DNA from: RPRB01 sp035501615
GTDB lineage: Bacteria > Myxococcota > Myxococcia > Myxococcales > Myxococcaceae
Reading direction: 5' to 3'
NCBI GenBank assembly: GCA_035501615.1
Contig: DATJVY010000023.1
Span: 1-64,000 of the forward strand
DNA length: 64,000 nucleotides
Shown here: one piece after another, positions 34,868-43,113 of the stretch
How the letters are laid out: each line of letters opens with the position of its first letter
Numbering within the stretch: the first letter of the stretch is position 1
The notes under the pieces: generated by a model
Database searches by the model: none
What the model was told of the DNA's origin: nothing
Seen by the model: only the letters and a program-made list of their open reading frames with translations
Made by a program: the position numbers and the translations under genes

Positions 34868-35290
34868 GTGCGGCCCCGCGGCGCGGTGAACGTGGTCAGT
34901 CTGACCCTTCTCGCCGCAGCCGTTTCCGCCGGTTACCTCGCCTGGATCTACGTGCCCCTCCTGCTCGATGACCTCGACGTCGAGGAGGCGCTCGCCGCGG
35001 GCGCGGGCCAGCTCACCCAGGAGGTCTCCGCCCTGGACGCCACGGGCGTCCAGAACCTGGTCGCCGGGCGGCTGGCGAAGGTCGGGACCCACTGGGAGGA
35101 CCAGGAGGACGGCAAGCGGATGGAGGTGCCCGGTCTCGGGGTCGCCCCGGAGGACGTGCAGGTCGAGCGCGCTCCGGACGGGAAATCCGGCAAGGTGACC
35201 CTCGACTACGCCCGCACGGTCAAGCTGAAGCCGCTGGAGCAGTTCTGGACGATCCACTTCCACACCCAGAGGGAGTCGACGCTCCGGTGA
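34868..35290 (+). CDS. Hypothetical membrane-anchored protein (140 aa)
   Basis: Not recognised. One N-terminal hydrophobic segment (VVSLTLLAAAVSAGYLAWIYVP) anchors an acidic, probably periplasmic, domain with GVQNLVAGRLAKVGTHWEDQ and KVTLDYARTVKLKPLEQFW. The GTG start at 34868 has GGGAAG upstream. The stop overlaps the pyrB GTG by 4 bases, tying its expression to pyrimidine genes. The location between lepB and pyrB may reflect an envelope role related to lepB rather than to pyrimidines. Confidence 0.75.
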   Translation: MRPRGAVNVVSLTLLAAAVSAGYLAWIYVPLLLDDLDVEEALAAGAGQLTQEVSALDATGVQNLVAGRLAKVGTHWEDQEDGKRMEVPGLGVAPEDVQVERAPDGKSGKVTLDYARTVKLKPLEQFWTIHFHTQRESTLR

Positions 35291-36198
35291 AGCCGTTCTC
35301 GCCACGCAGCCTGCTGACCACGGAGGGGATGTCGCGCCACGACATCGAGCTCCTCTTCGGCCGGGCACGGCTCCACGCCCGCGGCCTCCGGGCTGGGACC
35401 CCGCTGCGGTCTCTGGCCGGGCGGGTGGTGGCCAACCTTTTCTTCGAGAACAGCACCCGCACCCGCCTCTCGTTCGAGCGCGCCGCCAAAGCCCTGGGGG
35501 CCGACGTGCTCAACTTCAACGCCGCGACCTCCAGCGTCTCCAAGGGCGAGTCGCTGGTGGACACGGTGCGGAACGTCGAGGCGCTGGGGGCGAACATCAT
35601 CGTTCTGCGGCATCCGGCCTCCGGCGCCGCGCACCTCGTCTCCCGTCACGTGCGCTGCTCCGTGGTCAACGCCGGCGACGGAACCCATGCCCATCCCTCG
35701 CAGGCACTGCTCGATGCCTTCACTCTCCACGAGCGGTGGGGGACGCTCGAGGGCCGGACCGTGGCCATCGTCGGCGACGTGCTCCACAGCCGGGTGGCCC
35801 GCAGCAACCTCTACTGCCTCACCACCCTCGGCGCCCGGGTGGTGGTGGCCGGGCCGCCGACGCTGGTCCCGGTGGGACTCGAGGCGCTGGGGGCGAAGGT
35901 GCTCCCTTCCATCGACGCGGCGCTCGAGGAGGCGGACGCGGTGATGATGCTCCGGGTCCAGCTGGAGCGGCAGAAGGAGTCGATGTTCCCCACCTCGCGA
36001 GAGTACGCCAGCGCCTTCGGGCTCACCCTGGGGCGCGCCCGCGCGCTCAAGTCGGGAGCGGTGGTGATGCATCCCGGGCCGGTGAACCGGGGCGTGGAGC
36101 TTGCTCCCGAGGTGGCCGATGGACCGGCCAACGTCATCCTCGAGCAGGTGGCGAACGGGGTGGCGGTGCGCATGGCCATCCTGGAGGCCTGCGGATGA
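35287..36198 (+). CDS. pyrB: Aspartate carbamoyltransferase catalytic subunit
   Basis: Second step of pyrimidine synthesis: carbamoyl phosphate plus aspartate to carbamoyl aspartate. The carbamoyl-phosphate site FFENSTRTRLSFE, SKGESLVDTVRN and RHPASGAAHL are intact, as are DGTHAHPSQALLDAFTL and the C-terminal HPGPVNRGVEL. Length is 303 residues. No regulatory-chain gene (pyrI) is present, which fits the PyrB-PyrC type of assembly. It starts with GTG overlapping the previous stop, and pyrC begins in its last codon. Confidence 0.97.
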   Translation: MKPFSPRSLLTTEGMSRHDIELLFGRARLHARGLRAGTPLRSLAGRVVANLFFENSTRTRLSFERAAKALGADVLNFNAATSSVSKGESLVDTVRNVEALGANIIVLRHPASGAAHLVSRHVRCSVVNAGDGTHAHPSQALLDAFTLHERWGTLEGRTVAIVGDVLHSRVARSNLYCLTTLGARVVVAGPPTLVPVGLEALGAKVLPSIDAALEEADAVMMLRVQLERQKESMFPTSREYASAFGLTLGRARALKSGAVVMHPGPVNRGVELAPEVADGPANVILEQVANGVAVRMAILEACG

Positions 36199-37487
36199 GC
36201 AAGGCGATGGTCATCCGGGGCGGCCGAATCATCGACCCGCGGAACCGCGTCGACGGCGTCCGCGACCTCCGCCTGGAGGACGGCAAGGTGGCCGCGGTCT
36301 CCGAGCGGCCGCTTCCGCTCGGCGGAGCCGAGGAGGTCCAGGCCCAGGGCCTCTGGGTCACCCCCGGCTTCATCGACCTGCACGTGCACCTGCGCGAGCC
36401 GGGCGAGGAGGGAAAGGAGACCATCCTCACCGGGACCCGGGCAGCGGTGGCCGGGGGCTTCACCTCGGTCTTGGCGATGCCCAACACCCGGCCGGTCAAC
36501 GACTCGGCGCTGGTCACGCGCCTCGTCCGCCAGCGTGCCCAGGAGGCGGATCTGGCCCGGGTCTATCCGGTGGGTGCCATCAGCAAGGGCCTTCTGGGCG
36601 AGGAGATGGCGGAGATCGGCGCCCTCCGGGACGCCGGCTGCGTTGCGGTCACCGACGACGGCCGCCCGGTGATGAGCGCGAGCCTGATGCGCAGGGTGCT
36701 GAGCTACGCGGCGCCCCTGGGAATCCCGGTCATGGTGCACGAGGAGGACCTCACGCTCTCCGCCGGCGGCGCGCTCACCGAGGGCCCGCGGGCCACACGG
36801 TTGGGGCTGCTGCCCATTCCTCGCTCGGCGGAGGTGGTGATGGTGGCGCGTGACCTGGTCCTCCTCGAGGAGGTGGGTGGCCGGCTGCACGTGGCCCACG
36901 TCAGCTGCGCGGACAGCGTCGCGCTTCTCCGCGAGGCGAAGCGGCGCGGGCTCCGGGTCACCGCCGAGGCCGCGCCCCACCACTTCACCCTCACCGACGA
37001 GGCCGTCGAGGGCTGGAACACCCACGCCAAGATGAACCCGCCGCTCCGCCACCACGAGGACGTCGCCGCGGTTCGCGAGGGACTGGCCGACGGGACCATC
37101 GACGCGATCGCCACCGACCATGCTCCCCACGGCATCATGGACAAGCAGGTGCCCTACGCCGAGGCGGCCAACGGCGTCATCGGCCTGGAGACGGCCTTGC
37201 CCCTGACCCTGGAGCTGGTGCGGTCCGGCGCCCTCACCCCGGTCCGGGCGGTCGAGCTGCTCACCTCCGGGCCGGCGGGGGCCTTCGGGCTTCCCGGCGG
37301 CCACCTCACCCCCGGCGCGCCGGCCGACGTCACGTTACTGGACCCCGGCGCCGAGTGGACGGTCGAGGCGGCGCGGTTCCAGTCCAAGAGCCGGAACACG
37401 CCCTACGAGGGACGCAAGGTCACCGGGCGGGTGGTGCGAACCGTGGTGGGAGGCCGCACGATGTGGCCTCTCGAGGAGAGACGATGA
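36195..37487 (+). CDS. pyrC: Dihydroorotase (class I)
   Basis: Third step of pyrimidine synthesis, cyclising carbamoyl aspartate. Metal ligands are all visible: HVHLREPG (HxH), VTDDGRPV, HEEDLTLS, HVSCADS, EAAPHHFTLTDE, and the catalytic Asp in IATDHAPH. This shows it is the active form, not the inactive pyrC-like chaperone found with some PyrB enzymes. 430 residues is normal for class I. The ATG overlaps the pyrB stop (ATGA). Confidence 0.97.
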   Translation: MSKAMVIRGGRIIDPRNRVDGVRDLRLEDGKVAAVSERPLPLGGAEEVQAQGLWVTPGFIDLHVHLREPGEEGKETILTGTRAAVAGGFTSVLAMPNTRPVNDSALVTRLVRQRAQEADLARVYPVGAISKGLLGEEMAEIGALRDAGCVAVTDDGRPVMSASLMRRVLSYAAPLGIPVMVHEEDLTLSAGGALTEGPRATRLGLLPIPRSAEVVMVARDLVLLEEVGGRLHVAHVSCADSVALLREAKRRGLRVTAEAAPHHFTLTDEAVEGWNTHAKMNPPLRHHEDVAAVREGLADGTIDAIATDHAPHGIMDKQVPYAEAANGVIGLETALPLTLELVRSGALTPVRAVELLTSGPAGAFGLPGGHLTPGAPADVTLLDPGAEWTVEAARFQSKSRNTPYEGRKVTGRVVRTVVGGRTMWPLEERR

Positions 37488-38596
37488 AGCGAGCCACCCT
37501 GGCTCTTGCAGACGGGACGACGTTCGAGGGGCAGGCGTTCGGGGCCACCGGCGAGGCGGTGGGCGAGGTGGTCTTCAACACCTCGATGAGCGGCTACCAG
37601 GAGATCCTGACCGACCCGTCCTACGTGGGGCAGGTGGTGACCATGGCCGCCCCGGAGATGGGCAACGTGGGCGCCAACCCGGTGGACGACGAGAGCGCCC
37701 GGCCCCACGCGGTGGGGATGATCGTCCGCTCGCTGTCGGAGGCCGCGAGCAACTGGCGCGCCACCGAGTCGCTGGACAGCTACCTCCACCGCCACGGGGT
37801 GGTGGGCCTCCAGGGCATCGACACCCGCAAGCTGGTCCGCCACATCCGCACCCGTGGGGCGCAGATGGGCGTCATCTCCAGCGAGGGTCATTCCGTCGCT
37901 GCCCTGGTGGAGCGCGCCCGCCGTGCTCCGGGGATGGAAGGGCAGGACCTGGTCACGGGGATCTCCACCCGGAAGCCTTACGTCTTCACCGAGCCCAGCC
38001 CCTCGGTCTTCGCGCCGCCACGGCCGCCTCCCGCCCTCCGCTTCGACGTCGTGGCTTACGACTACGGGCTGAAGAAGGCGATGATCCATCTCCTGGTCGA
38101 CGCCGGATGCCGGGTGACGGTTGTCCCCGCGGCCACCCCCGTGGAGGAGATCCTGGCCCGCCGGCCGACCGGAGTGTTCCTCACCAACGGGCCGGGGGAT
38201 CCGGCGGCGGTTCCCGACGCCGAGCGGGCGGTGGCGGCTCTCCTCGGAAAGGTGCCGGTGTTCGGGATCTGCCTCGGACACCAGATCCTCGCCCGGGCGA
38301 TCGGCGGGAGCACCTACAAGATGAAGTTCGGCCACCGCGGGGCCAACCAGCCGGTGAAGGATCTGACGACCGGCAAGGTGGAGATCACCGCCCAGAACCA
38401 CGGGTTCGCCGTGGACGAGGCCTCGGTCAAGGGGAAGGCCCGGGTCACGCACGTGAACCTGAACGACCACACGGTCGAGGGGCTGGAGATCCCCGACGCC
38501 CGCGCCTTCAGCGTCCAGTATCACCCCGAGTCGAGCCCCGGCCCGCACGACGCGCGTCATCTCTTCGCCCGCTTCACCCAGGCGATGGCACGGTAA
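37484..38596 (+). CDS. carA: Carbamoyl-phosphate synthase small (glutaminase) subunit
   Basis: Supplies ammonia from glutamine to the large subunit CarB. The N-terminal domain shows FNTSMSGYQEILTDPSYVGQ and PHAVGMIVRSLSE. The class I glutamine amidotransferase triad is intact: Cys263 in FGICLGHQILARAIGG and His/Glu in VQYHPESSPGPHD. Length is 370 residues. Coupled to pyrC by ATGA. carB is not next; it must be elsewhere. Confidence 0.97.
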   Translation: MKRATLALADGTTFEGQAFGATGEAVGEVVFNTSMSGYQEILTDPSYVGQVVTMAAPEMGNVGANPVDDESARPHAVGMIVRSLSEAASNWRATESLDSYLHRHGVVGLQGIDTRKLVRHIRTRGAQMGVISSEGHSVAALVERARRAPGMEGQDLVTGISTRKPYVFTEPSPSVFAPPRPPPALRFDVVAYDYGLKKAMIHLLVDAGCRVTVVPAATPVEEILARRPTGVFLTNGPGDPAAVPDAERAVAALLGKVPVFGICLGHQILARAIGGSTYKMKFGHRGANQPVKDLTTGKVEITAQNHGFAVDEASVKGKARVTHVNLNDHTVEGLEIPDARAFSVQYHPESSPGPHDARHLFARFTQAMAR

Positions 38597-38615
38597 GGTC
38601 GCGTCCGTCCCCGGG

Positions 38616-39269
38616 ATGAACCCTCTGCCCTACCAGCCGTACCTGGACCAGCTCATCGCGTACGCGAGCTCGGAGGAGCGCAAGCCCGATCTCCTCGCCG
38701 CCAAGACCGAGTACTTCCAGCGCACCGGCGAGGTGTTCGAGGACGACAAGCAGTTCGAGATGCGGATGGCGTCCTTCCTGGATTTCTACCTCTTCGACCG
38801 GCGGCGCGGAGGGACCGGAAGGACGCCGGCCGAGGAGTTCCTCGAGGCCCGTGCGGCCGCGGGCGACGCGGCCGAGCTGGCTGCCTTCCGCAGCTTCACC
38901 GAGACCGTGCACGGGCTGTTCGAGGTCCGGAAGATCAAGCCAGGGATGGTCCGGCTGCGCGAGCTGTTCGGCGGCAAGGAGTTCGAGGTCACCGAGCGTC
39001 GCCACACCGTCGGGCTGGAGAAGGGGGACATCCTCGAGGCCCGGCTCGTTCCGTTCGACGGGGCGCTGCTGTTCAGCACCGCCTTCTGCTTCCATCCCCG
39101 CGAGGCGGTGAAGGCGATCAAGAAGGAAGTGAAGCGGCGGAAGAAGGTCATGCCCGACGCGCCGCCGGTGCAGCTCACCTGGGAGGCGGCGAAGCGCGCG
39201 CTCAAGGCGGACCGGTACCGGCAGATCGCGGTGGACAAGATCTACGACTTCGAGACGTCGCGGCTCTGA
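38616..39269 (+). CDS. Hypothetical protein (217 aa)
   Basis: Not recognised. A soluble, helix-rich protein. It begins with tyrosines (PLPYQPYLDQLIAYASSEER), has an acidic middle (GEVFEDDKQFEMRMASFLDF), then a small beta part (GMVRLRELFGGKEFEVTERR, LEKGDILEARLVPFDGALLF) like a short barrel, and ends in a very basic helix (KEVKRRKKVMPD). The basic helix could bind nucleic acid. It lies 19 bases after carA in the same direction and is followed by a strong hairpin, so it is probably the last gene of the pyrimidine transcript. Confidence 0.78.
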   Translation: MNPLPYQPYLDQLIAYASSEERKPDLLAAKTEYFQRTGEVFEDDKQFEMRMASFLDFYLFDRRRGGTGRTPAEEFLEARAAAGDAAELAAFRSFTETVHGLFEVRKIKPGMVRLRELFGGKEFEVTERRHTVGLEKGDILEARLVPFDGALLFSTAFCFHPREAVKAIKKEVKRRKKVMPDAPPVQLTWEAAKRALKADRYRQIAVDKIYDFETSRL

Positions 39270-39273
39270 AATC

Positions 39274-39311
39274 CGGGCGTGGCGGCCGTGTTGCCCCGGC
39301 CGCCACGCCCG
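39274..39311. terminator. Strong hairpin between convergent genes
   Basis: Arms of 14 bases (CGGGCGTGGCGGCC and GGCCGCCACGCCCG) are perfectly complementary around a 10-base loop. It begins 4 bases after the stop of the 217-aa gene and ends 5 bases before the stop of the convergent gene at 39317. No T-run follows on either strand. Position and strength point to a bidirectional terminator or transcript-end stabiliser. Confidence 0.65.
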
Positions 39312-39316
39312 TCACT

Positions 39317-40168
39317 TCAGTCGATCCAGCGGACCCCCGCCATCCGCACCATGGGTTCGGCGTTGCGGACGACCTTCGCCCAGGAGGGCACGCGGACCTC
39401 GTCGTGGTCCACGTGCCGCACCCGGCCGCGCACGAGCACGGTGCGCTCGACCGCCGTCCCCCCGACCTGGGTCGGAGGAACGACCACCAGCTCGTCGGCG
39501 ACGTGGGGATTTCCGCCCCAGGAGATCCGCGCGCGGGTCCGGACCACCGTCCGGAGCCGGCGCACGGCGATCTCCATCGCCGCGAGCTCGAGGGGAGAGG
39601 GGCCGATGAAGAACCACTCCCCCTGTCGAACGACCTTGCCACTCGCCCGGGTGACCTCCGGTGCGCGGAGGACCTGGTGGGCCTCCCGCACCGTCGACAC
39701 CGCCCGCGGCAGCTGGCAGATGAACAGCTGCCGCTCGTCCCGGCCACAGAGGAAGTGACGGTTCCTCGGGTCGGTCCAGTGTTCCACCCAGAGGAAGTTG
39801 TCGTCCTCGCCGACCACCTGGACCTTGCTGCGGTCCATCTCGGTGCGGACCAGCCTCCCCCTGCTCGGATCGACGGACAGACGGCGCTTGCGCACCCTCT
39901 CGACGAACCTGCGGGCCGGCTCCTGGACAAGGAGCACGAGCTGGTGCAGTTCGCGGTCGATTCCCTCGACCTCGACGCGGTTTCCCCTGGCCCCCGGCCA
40001 GATCCGAAAGAACTCCTCCCGGCGCTGCCCGAGGATGGTCATCTGGAAGATGCCGGGAGCGTCTGCTCCCGACATCCACGACGGTGCCTGTGGCGGCTCT
40101 CCCTGGATCACCTCGGCCCGCAGGTTCGCGTTGGCGAACCGGCGCGCGAGGGCTTCTGGGTTGCCCAT
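39317..40168 (-). CDS. Hypothetical protein (283 aa)
   Basis: Not recognised. The ATG at 40168 has AGGAG 6 bases upstream; a second in-frame ATG at 40174 would touch the ribosome site. The protein has no signal or membrane segment. It is strand-rich with many Val, Arg and Trp residues. A recurring pattern, such as RLVRTEMDRSKVQVVGEDDNFLWVEHWTDPRN split by turns, looks like beta-barrel or WD-like strands, and GEWFFIGPSPLELAAMEIAV introduces a helix. It contains Cys at HFLCGRDERQLFICQ. Function unknown. Convergent with the gene at 38616. Confidence 0.75.
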   Translation of the reverse strand: MGNPEALARRFANANLRAEVIQGEPPQAPSWMSGADAPGIFQMTILGQRREEFFRIWPGARGNRVEVEGIDRELHQLVLLVQEPARRFVERVRKRRLSVDPSRGRLVRTEMDRSKVQVVGEDDNFLWVEHWTDPRNRHFLCGRDERQLFICQLPRAVSTVREAHQVLRAPEVTRASGKVVRQGEWFFIGPSPLELAAMEIAVRRLRTVVRTRARISWGGNPHVADELVVVPPTQVGGTAVERTVLVRGRVRHVDHDEVRVPSWAKVVRNAEPMVRMAGVRWID

Positions 40169-40765
40169 GTGCATCTCCTGAGACCTCTTCGGTCTCGGTT
40201 CGTTCGGTTCACGGGGTCTCGGGCAACCGTCGAATGGACGAGCATGGGCAACCTCCTTTCCTGAAGGTGAGCGCGGCTGAGTACGACTTTCGGGGGCCGC
40301 CGTCAAACCGGGCGATCGATTCGAGCGCACGGTCTGCGAGGCGAGCTTCGTGAGCTCGGCGTCCATCCCCCGGGCCCGGGAAGCGACGGATCCTTCACGG
40401 GCTGGGGGCTGATCCGGCTCCGGAGCCGTCCCGGACGCGATGATCCCCGAGGCGTCCATGGGGATCAGGACCGGACGGTCTCGGCCGAGGGGTGCTCGAG
40501 GCCTCCGGGAAGCGTCCGGAAATGATCCCCGTACGCGATCCGGGCATCGAGTCTCGACGCTCGGACGAGCGCGCCGCCCCCCCTCGCCAGACACCGTCCG
40601 GCGTTGATCCTGAAAGAGCCCTCGGAGATCCGTGCCGGCTGCCGCCCCGGCCACGGTTCCGCGGACGGGTCAGCCCACCCGAGTCGATCCCCGCCCCCGT
40701 CCTCTCACCGGCTCGTGCGAGTCGACGACCTGTCGGGCGTGGACGACGCGTCCTGCCGGGGTCCC
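40169..40765. other. Long non-coding stretch with two inverted repeats
   Basis: No frame here has a convincing protein pattern and ribosome site. Two inverted elements stand out. The first is a 14-base palindrome CGGCTCCGGAGCCG at 40415-40428. The second is a hairpin at 40441-40467 with arms TGATCCCC and GGGGATCA and an 11-base loop. Both lie between two minus-strand genes, about 280 bases before the start of one and 320 after the stop of the other. They may belong to an untranslated leader, a small RNA or a transcript end. Confidence 0.5.
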
Positions 40766-41320
40766 TCAGCGGTAGAAGACGTAGGTCGCGGTGTACAGGA
40801 CCTTCGTCTCGGCACCGACGGTGCCGACGTCGCAGCCGGTCGCGGGCGCGGCGCCGCCGTGGGTGTCGACGCGCTGCACGAGCGTCACTCCCTGGAGGCC
40901 TCCGGGCTGACCGTTCGACGTCGCGGGGATGAGGAGCCAGGCCACCGAGCCGGCTTCGGGAGACGGGGCCTTCTTGGCGTTCGCTCCGTCGCCCTTGGCG
41001 CCGCTGCCGTCGGTGAGGGTCCAGGTCGGACCTGCCCCGTGTGTCCCGGCGGGTCCCCCTGATTCATCCTTGAGCTGCGCCTCGGGAGCGACGAGCTTCC
41101 ATTCTGCCGCGCCGCTGGTGCCGGCCTGGCACTTGTAGTTCTGCGTTCCCGTGGCGTAGAGCCGCGAGACCACTGTTGCTGTCGCCGGTGCCTCGATCTC
41201 TGCAGGGACGGTCGGGCGTGGCGGCTTTGCACCGGGTGGCGTGTTGGCCGGGGTGGGGGTGGCGCACCCGAAGGTCATCACCGCCACCGCGCAAGACATG
41301 AGGGCTCTCGTGACAGTCAT
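40766..41320 (-). CDS. DUF3455-family lipoprotein-like protein
   Basis: A 184-residue exported protein. The signal contains a lipobox-like AVAVMTFGC, so it is probably a lipoprotein. After a Pro/Ala-rich linker, the body matches the DUF3455 family: YATGTQNYKCQAG, AEWKLVAPEAQL, GPTWTLTDGS, VAWLLIPATSNG, GVTLVQRVDTHGGAAPA and a C-terminal LYTATYVFYR. The function of this family is unknown; it is found in fungi and bacteria and often annotated as malate-dehydrogenase-like without enzymatic evidence. The ATG at 41320 has GAGGAG 7 bases upstream. Confidence 0.85.
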   Translation of the reverse strand: MTVTRALMSCAVAVMTFGCATPTPANTPPGAKPPRPTVPAEIEAPATATVVSRLYATGTQNYKCQAGTSGAAEWKLVAPEAQLKDESGGPAGTHGAGPTWTLTDGSGAKGDGANAKKAPSPEAGSVAWLLIPATSNGQPGGLQGVTLVQRVDTHGGAAPATGCDVGTVGAETKVLYTATYVFYR

Positions 41321-41442
41321 GGCGCACTCCTCGGAAGAGGAAGCGCGGACCCTAGCGGACTGGCCAGGATCCGGAAGGATCAACAGCAAATTCGAAGCTG
41401 ACGCACGGCAGCGTCGCCGCGTCCGGACGGTGCTGCCCTCGC

Positions 41443-42126
41443 TCAGCGGTCGACGACGCCCCGGTAGAGCCAGGTGATTCCCCCGGTGAATGCCCGCGCC
41501 GACCACTCGTGGAACGCACCGGCGCGATCCATCAGCTGGAGGAACCGCTCCCCGGCCGGGAAGGCCGCTGCCGTCCGTGGCAGGTACTGGTACGCCGCGC
41601 GGTTTCCGGTCAACAGCCCGCCCACCCGCGGCATCACCACCCGCGAGTAGGTCCGGTACAGCGCGCCCCAGAGCCCCTCGGGCTGGCCGAACTCGAGCAC
41701 CAGCACCTGCCCGCCGGGCTTCACCACCCGGGCCATCTCCCTGAGGCACCGGACCGGGTCGTCCACGTTCCGGATGCCGAAGGAGATCGACGCCACGTCG
41801 AAGGTCCGGGCGGGGTAGGGGAGCGCCATCGCGTCCGCCACCTCGAAGGTCACCTCGAGCCCCGCGGCTCGCGCCTTCTGCCGCGCCGGCTCGAGCATCG
41901 GCGCGCAGAAGTCGGTCCCCACCACCTCGGCGCCGGTCCGGCGGAAGGCCAGCGCCAGGTCTCCGGTCCCGGTGGCGCAGTCGAGGACCCGCATCCCCGG
42001 CCCGGCGCCCGAGGCACGCACCGTCTGGCGCCGCCACCAGCGGTCCACCCCGAGGCTGAGGACGACGTTGGTGACGTCGTACCTCGCCGCGATGGACGAG
42101 AACATCTCCCGGACCTGCTCGCTCAT
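41443..42126 (-). CDS. ubiE: Demethylmenaquinone methyltransferase (UbiE/MenG)
   Basis: SAM-dependent methyltransferase for the last step of menaquinone synthesis. The SAM motif is VLDCATGTGDLALAF (residues about 47-61), with motif II VVGTDFCAPMLEPARQKA and the UbiE-type signatures VADAMALPYPARTFDVASIS and FGIRNVDDPVRCLREMARVV. Length is 227 residues. Since a full men cluster is divergent from it and no ubiquinone genes are seen, the menaquinone role is favoured. The start overlaps the aroF stop (ATGA). Confidence 0.92.
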   Translation of the reverse strand: MSEQVREMFSSIAARYDVTNVVLSLGVDRWWRRQTVRASGAGPGMRVLDCATGTGDLALAFRRTGAEVVGTDFCAPMLEPARQKARAAGLEVTFEVADAMALPYPARTFDVASISFGIRNVDDPVRCLREMARVVKPGGQVLVLEFGQPEGLWGALYRTYSRVVMPRVGGLLTGNRAAYQYLPRTAAAFPAGERFLQLMDRAGAFHEWSARAFTGGITWLYRGVVDR

Positions 42127-43013
42127 GGGGAGACGGCGCGCACCGCCGGCGACACGGCGACGCGGGGATGCAGCGTCCGCCCCAGCGACTCCAGGAGCGG
42201 AGGGAGGCGATCCATCAGCTCTCCGAAGAGATCGGGCGTGAGCGCCTGGCGGCCGTCGCACAGCGCCTCGTCAGGCCGGGCGTGCACCTCCACCAGGAGT
42301 CCGTCGGCCCCCGCCGCCGCCGCGGCCAGGGCCATGGGGATGACCAGCTCGCGCAGCCCGGTCGCGTGCGAGGGATCGACGAGCACCGGGAGGTGGCTCC
42401 GCTGCTTCACCAGGGCCACCGAGGCGAGATCGAGCGTGTTGCGCGTCGCTGTCTCGAAGGTTCGGATGCCGCGCTCGCAGAGGATGACCTGGGTGTTCCC
42501 GCCGTCGAGCAGGTACTCGGCCGCGAGCAGCCACTCGTCCACCGTGGCGGCGAAGCCCCGCTTGAGCAGCACCGGCCGCCGCACCTTGCCCAGCGCCCGG
42601 AGCAGGGCGAAGTTCTGCATGTTCCGTGCGCCGACCTGGAGCACGTCCACGTGGTCGATCATCGAGGCCAGCTGCGACGTCTCCAGCACCTCGGCCACCA
42701 CCGGTAGGCCGTGTCGCCCGCCGCACCGCCCGAGGATCGCCAGCCCCGCCTCGCCCAGTCCCTGGAACGCATAGGGGCTGGTCCGTGGCTTGAAGGCGCC
42801 GCCCCGGAGGAGGTGCGCCCCGGACGCCGCGACCGCCTCGGCCACCGCCTCCGTCTGGGGCCCGCTCTCCACCGCGCAGGGCCCCGCGGCCACCACGAAG
42901 GCCGGACCGCCGATCTCCACCGGCCCGATGGCGACCCGGGTGCCGGAGGGGCGGGCGGACCTCAGGACGCGCGCCGGCAGGGAGGGATCGACGGCGGGAC
43001 TTGTGGGTCTCAT
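42123..43013 (-). CDS. aroF: 3-deoxy-7-phosphoheptulonate synthase (DAHP synthase, AroF/type I-beta)
   Basis: First step of the shikimate pathway, joining PEP and erythrose 4-phosphate. The N-terminal FVVAAGPCAVESGPQTEAVA, then LLRGGAFKPRTSPYAFQGLG, GARNMQNFALLRALG, PVLLKRGFAATVDEWLLAAE and VDPSHATG are the type I-beta signatures with metal ligands Cys, His and Asp. Length is 296 residues; the N-terminal FeS/ACT-like extension of some homologs is absent, so feedback control by that route is not expected. It is divergent from menF and coupled to ubiE, which places chorismate supply under the same control region as menaquinone synthesis. Confidence 0.94.
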   Translation of the reverse strand: MRPTSPAVDPSLPARVLRSARPSGTRVAIGPVEIGGPAFVVAAGPCAVESGPQTEAVAEAVAASGAHLLRGGAFKPRTSPYAFQGLGEAGLAILGRCGGRHGLPVVAEVLETSQLASMIDHVDVLQVGARNMQNFALLRALGKVRRPVLLKRGFAATVDEWLLAAEYLLDGGNTQVILCERGIRTFETATRNTLDLASVALVKQRSHLPVLVDPSHATGLRELVIPMALAAAAAGADGLLVEVHARPDEALCDGRQALTPDLFGELMDRLPPLLESLGRTLHPRVAVSPAVRAVSP

Positions 43014-43033
43014 CGGCTTGTGGAATTCAAGGG

Positions 43034-43051
43034 GTTCAAGGCTCCTTGAAC
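43034..43051. promoter_or_regulatory. Palindrome in the aroF/menF divergent gap, probable operator
   Basis: GTTCAAGGCTCCTTGAAC has perfect 8-base arms with a 2-base centre. It lies 21 bases before the aroF start (minus) and 63 before menF (plus). A further TTCAAG half-site lies 10 bases to the left (43026-43031). The pattern GTTCAAG-N4-CTTGAAC recurs exactly at 51240-51257 in the same locus. Confidence 0.65.
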
Positions 43052-43113
43052 TTCCTCGTGCAGGGATAGCCCGCCGGACGTAGAACCTCAACTGCATCCT
43101 CGTCCAGCACCCG

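Noticed and set aside
31700..35368. Minus-strand open frame of over 1200 codons opposite lepA, lepB and pyrB
   Set aside because: It has no recognisable domain and covers three essential-type plus-strand genes with intact motifs; it is an antisense shadow.
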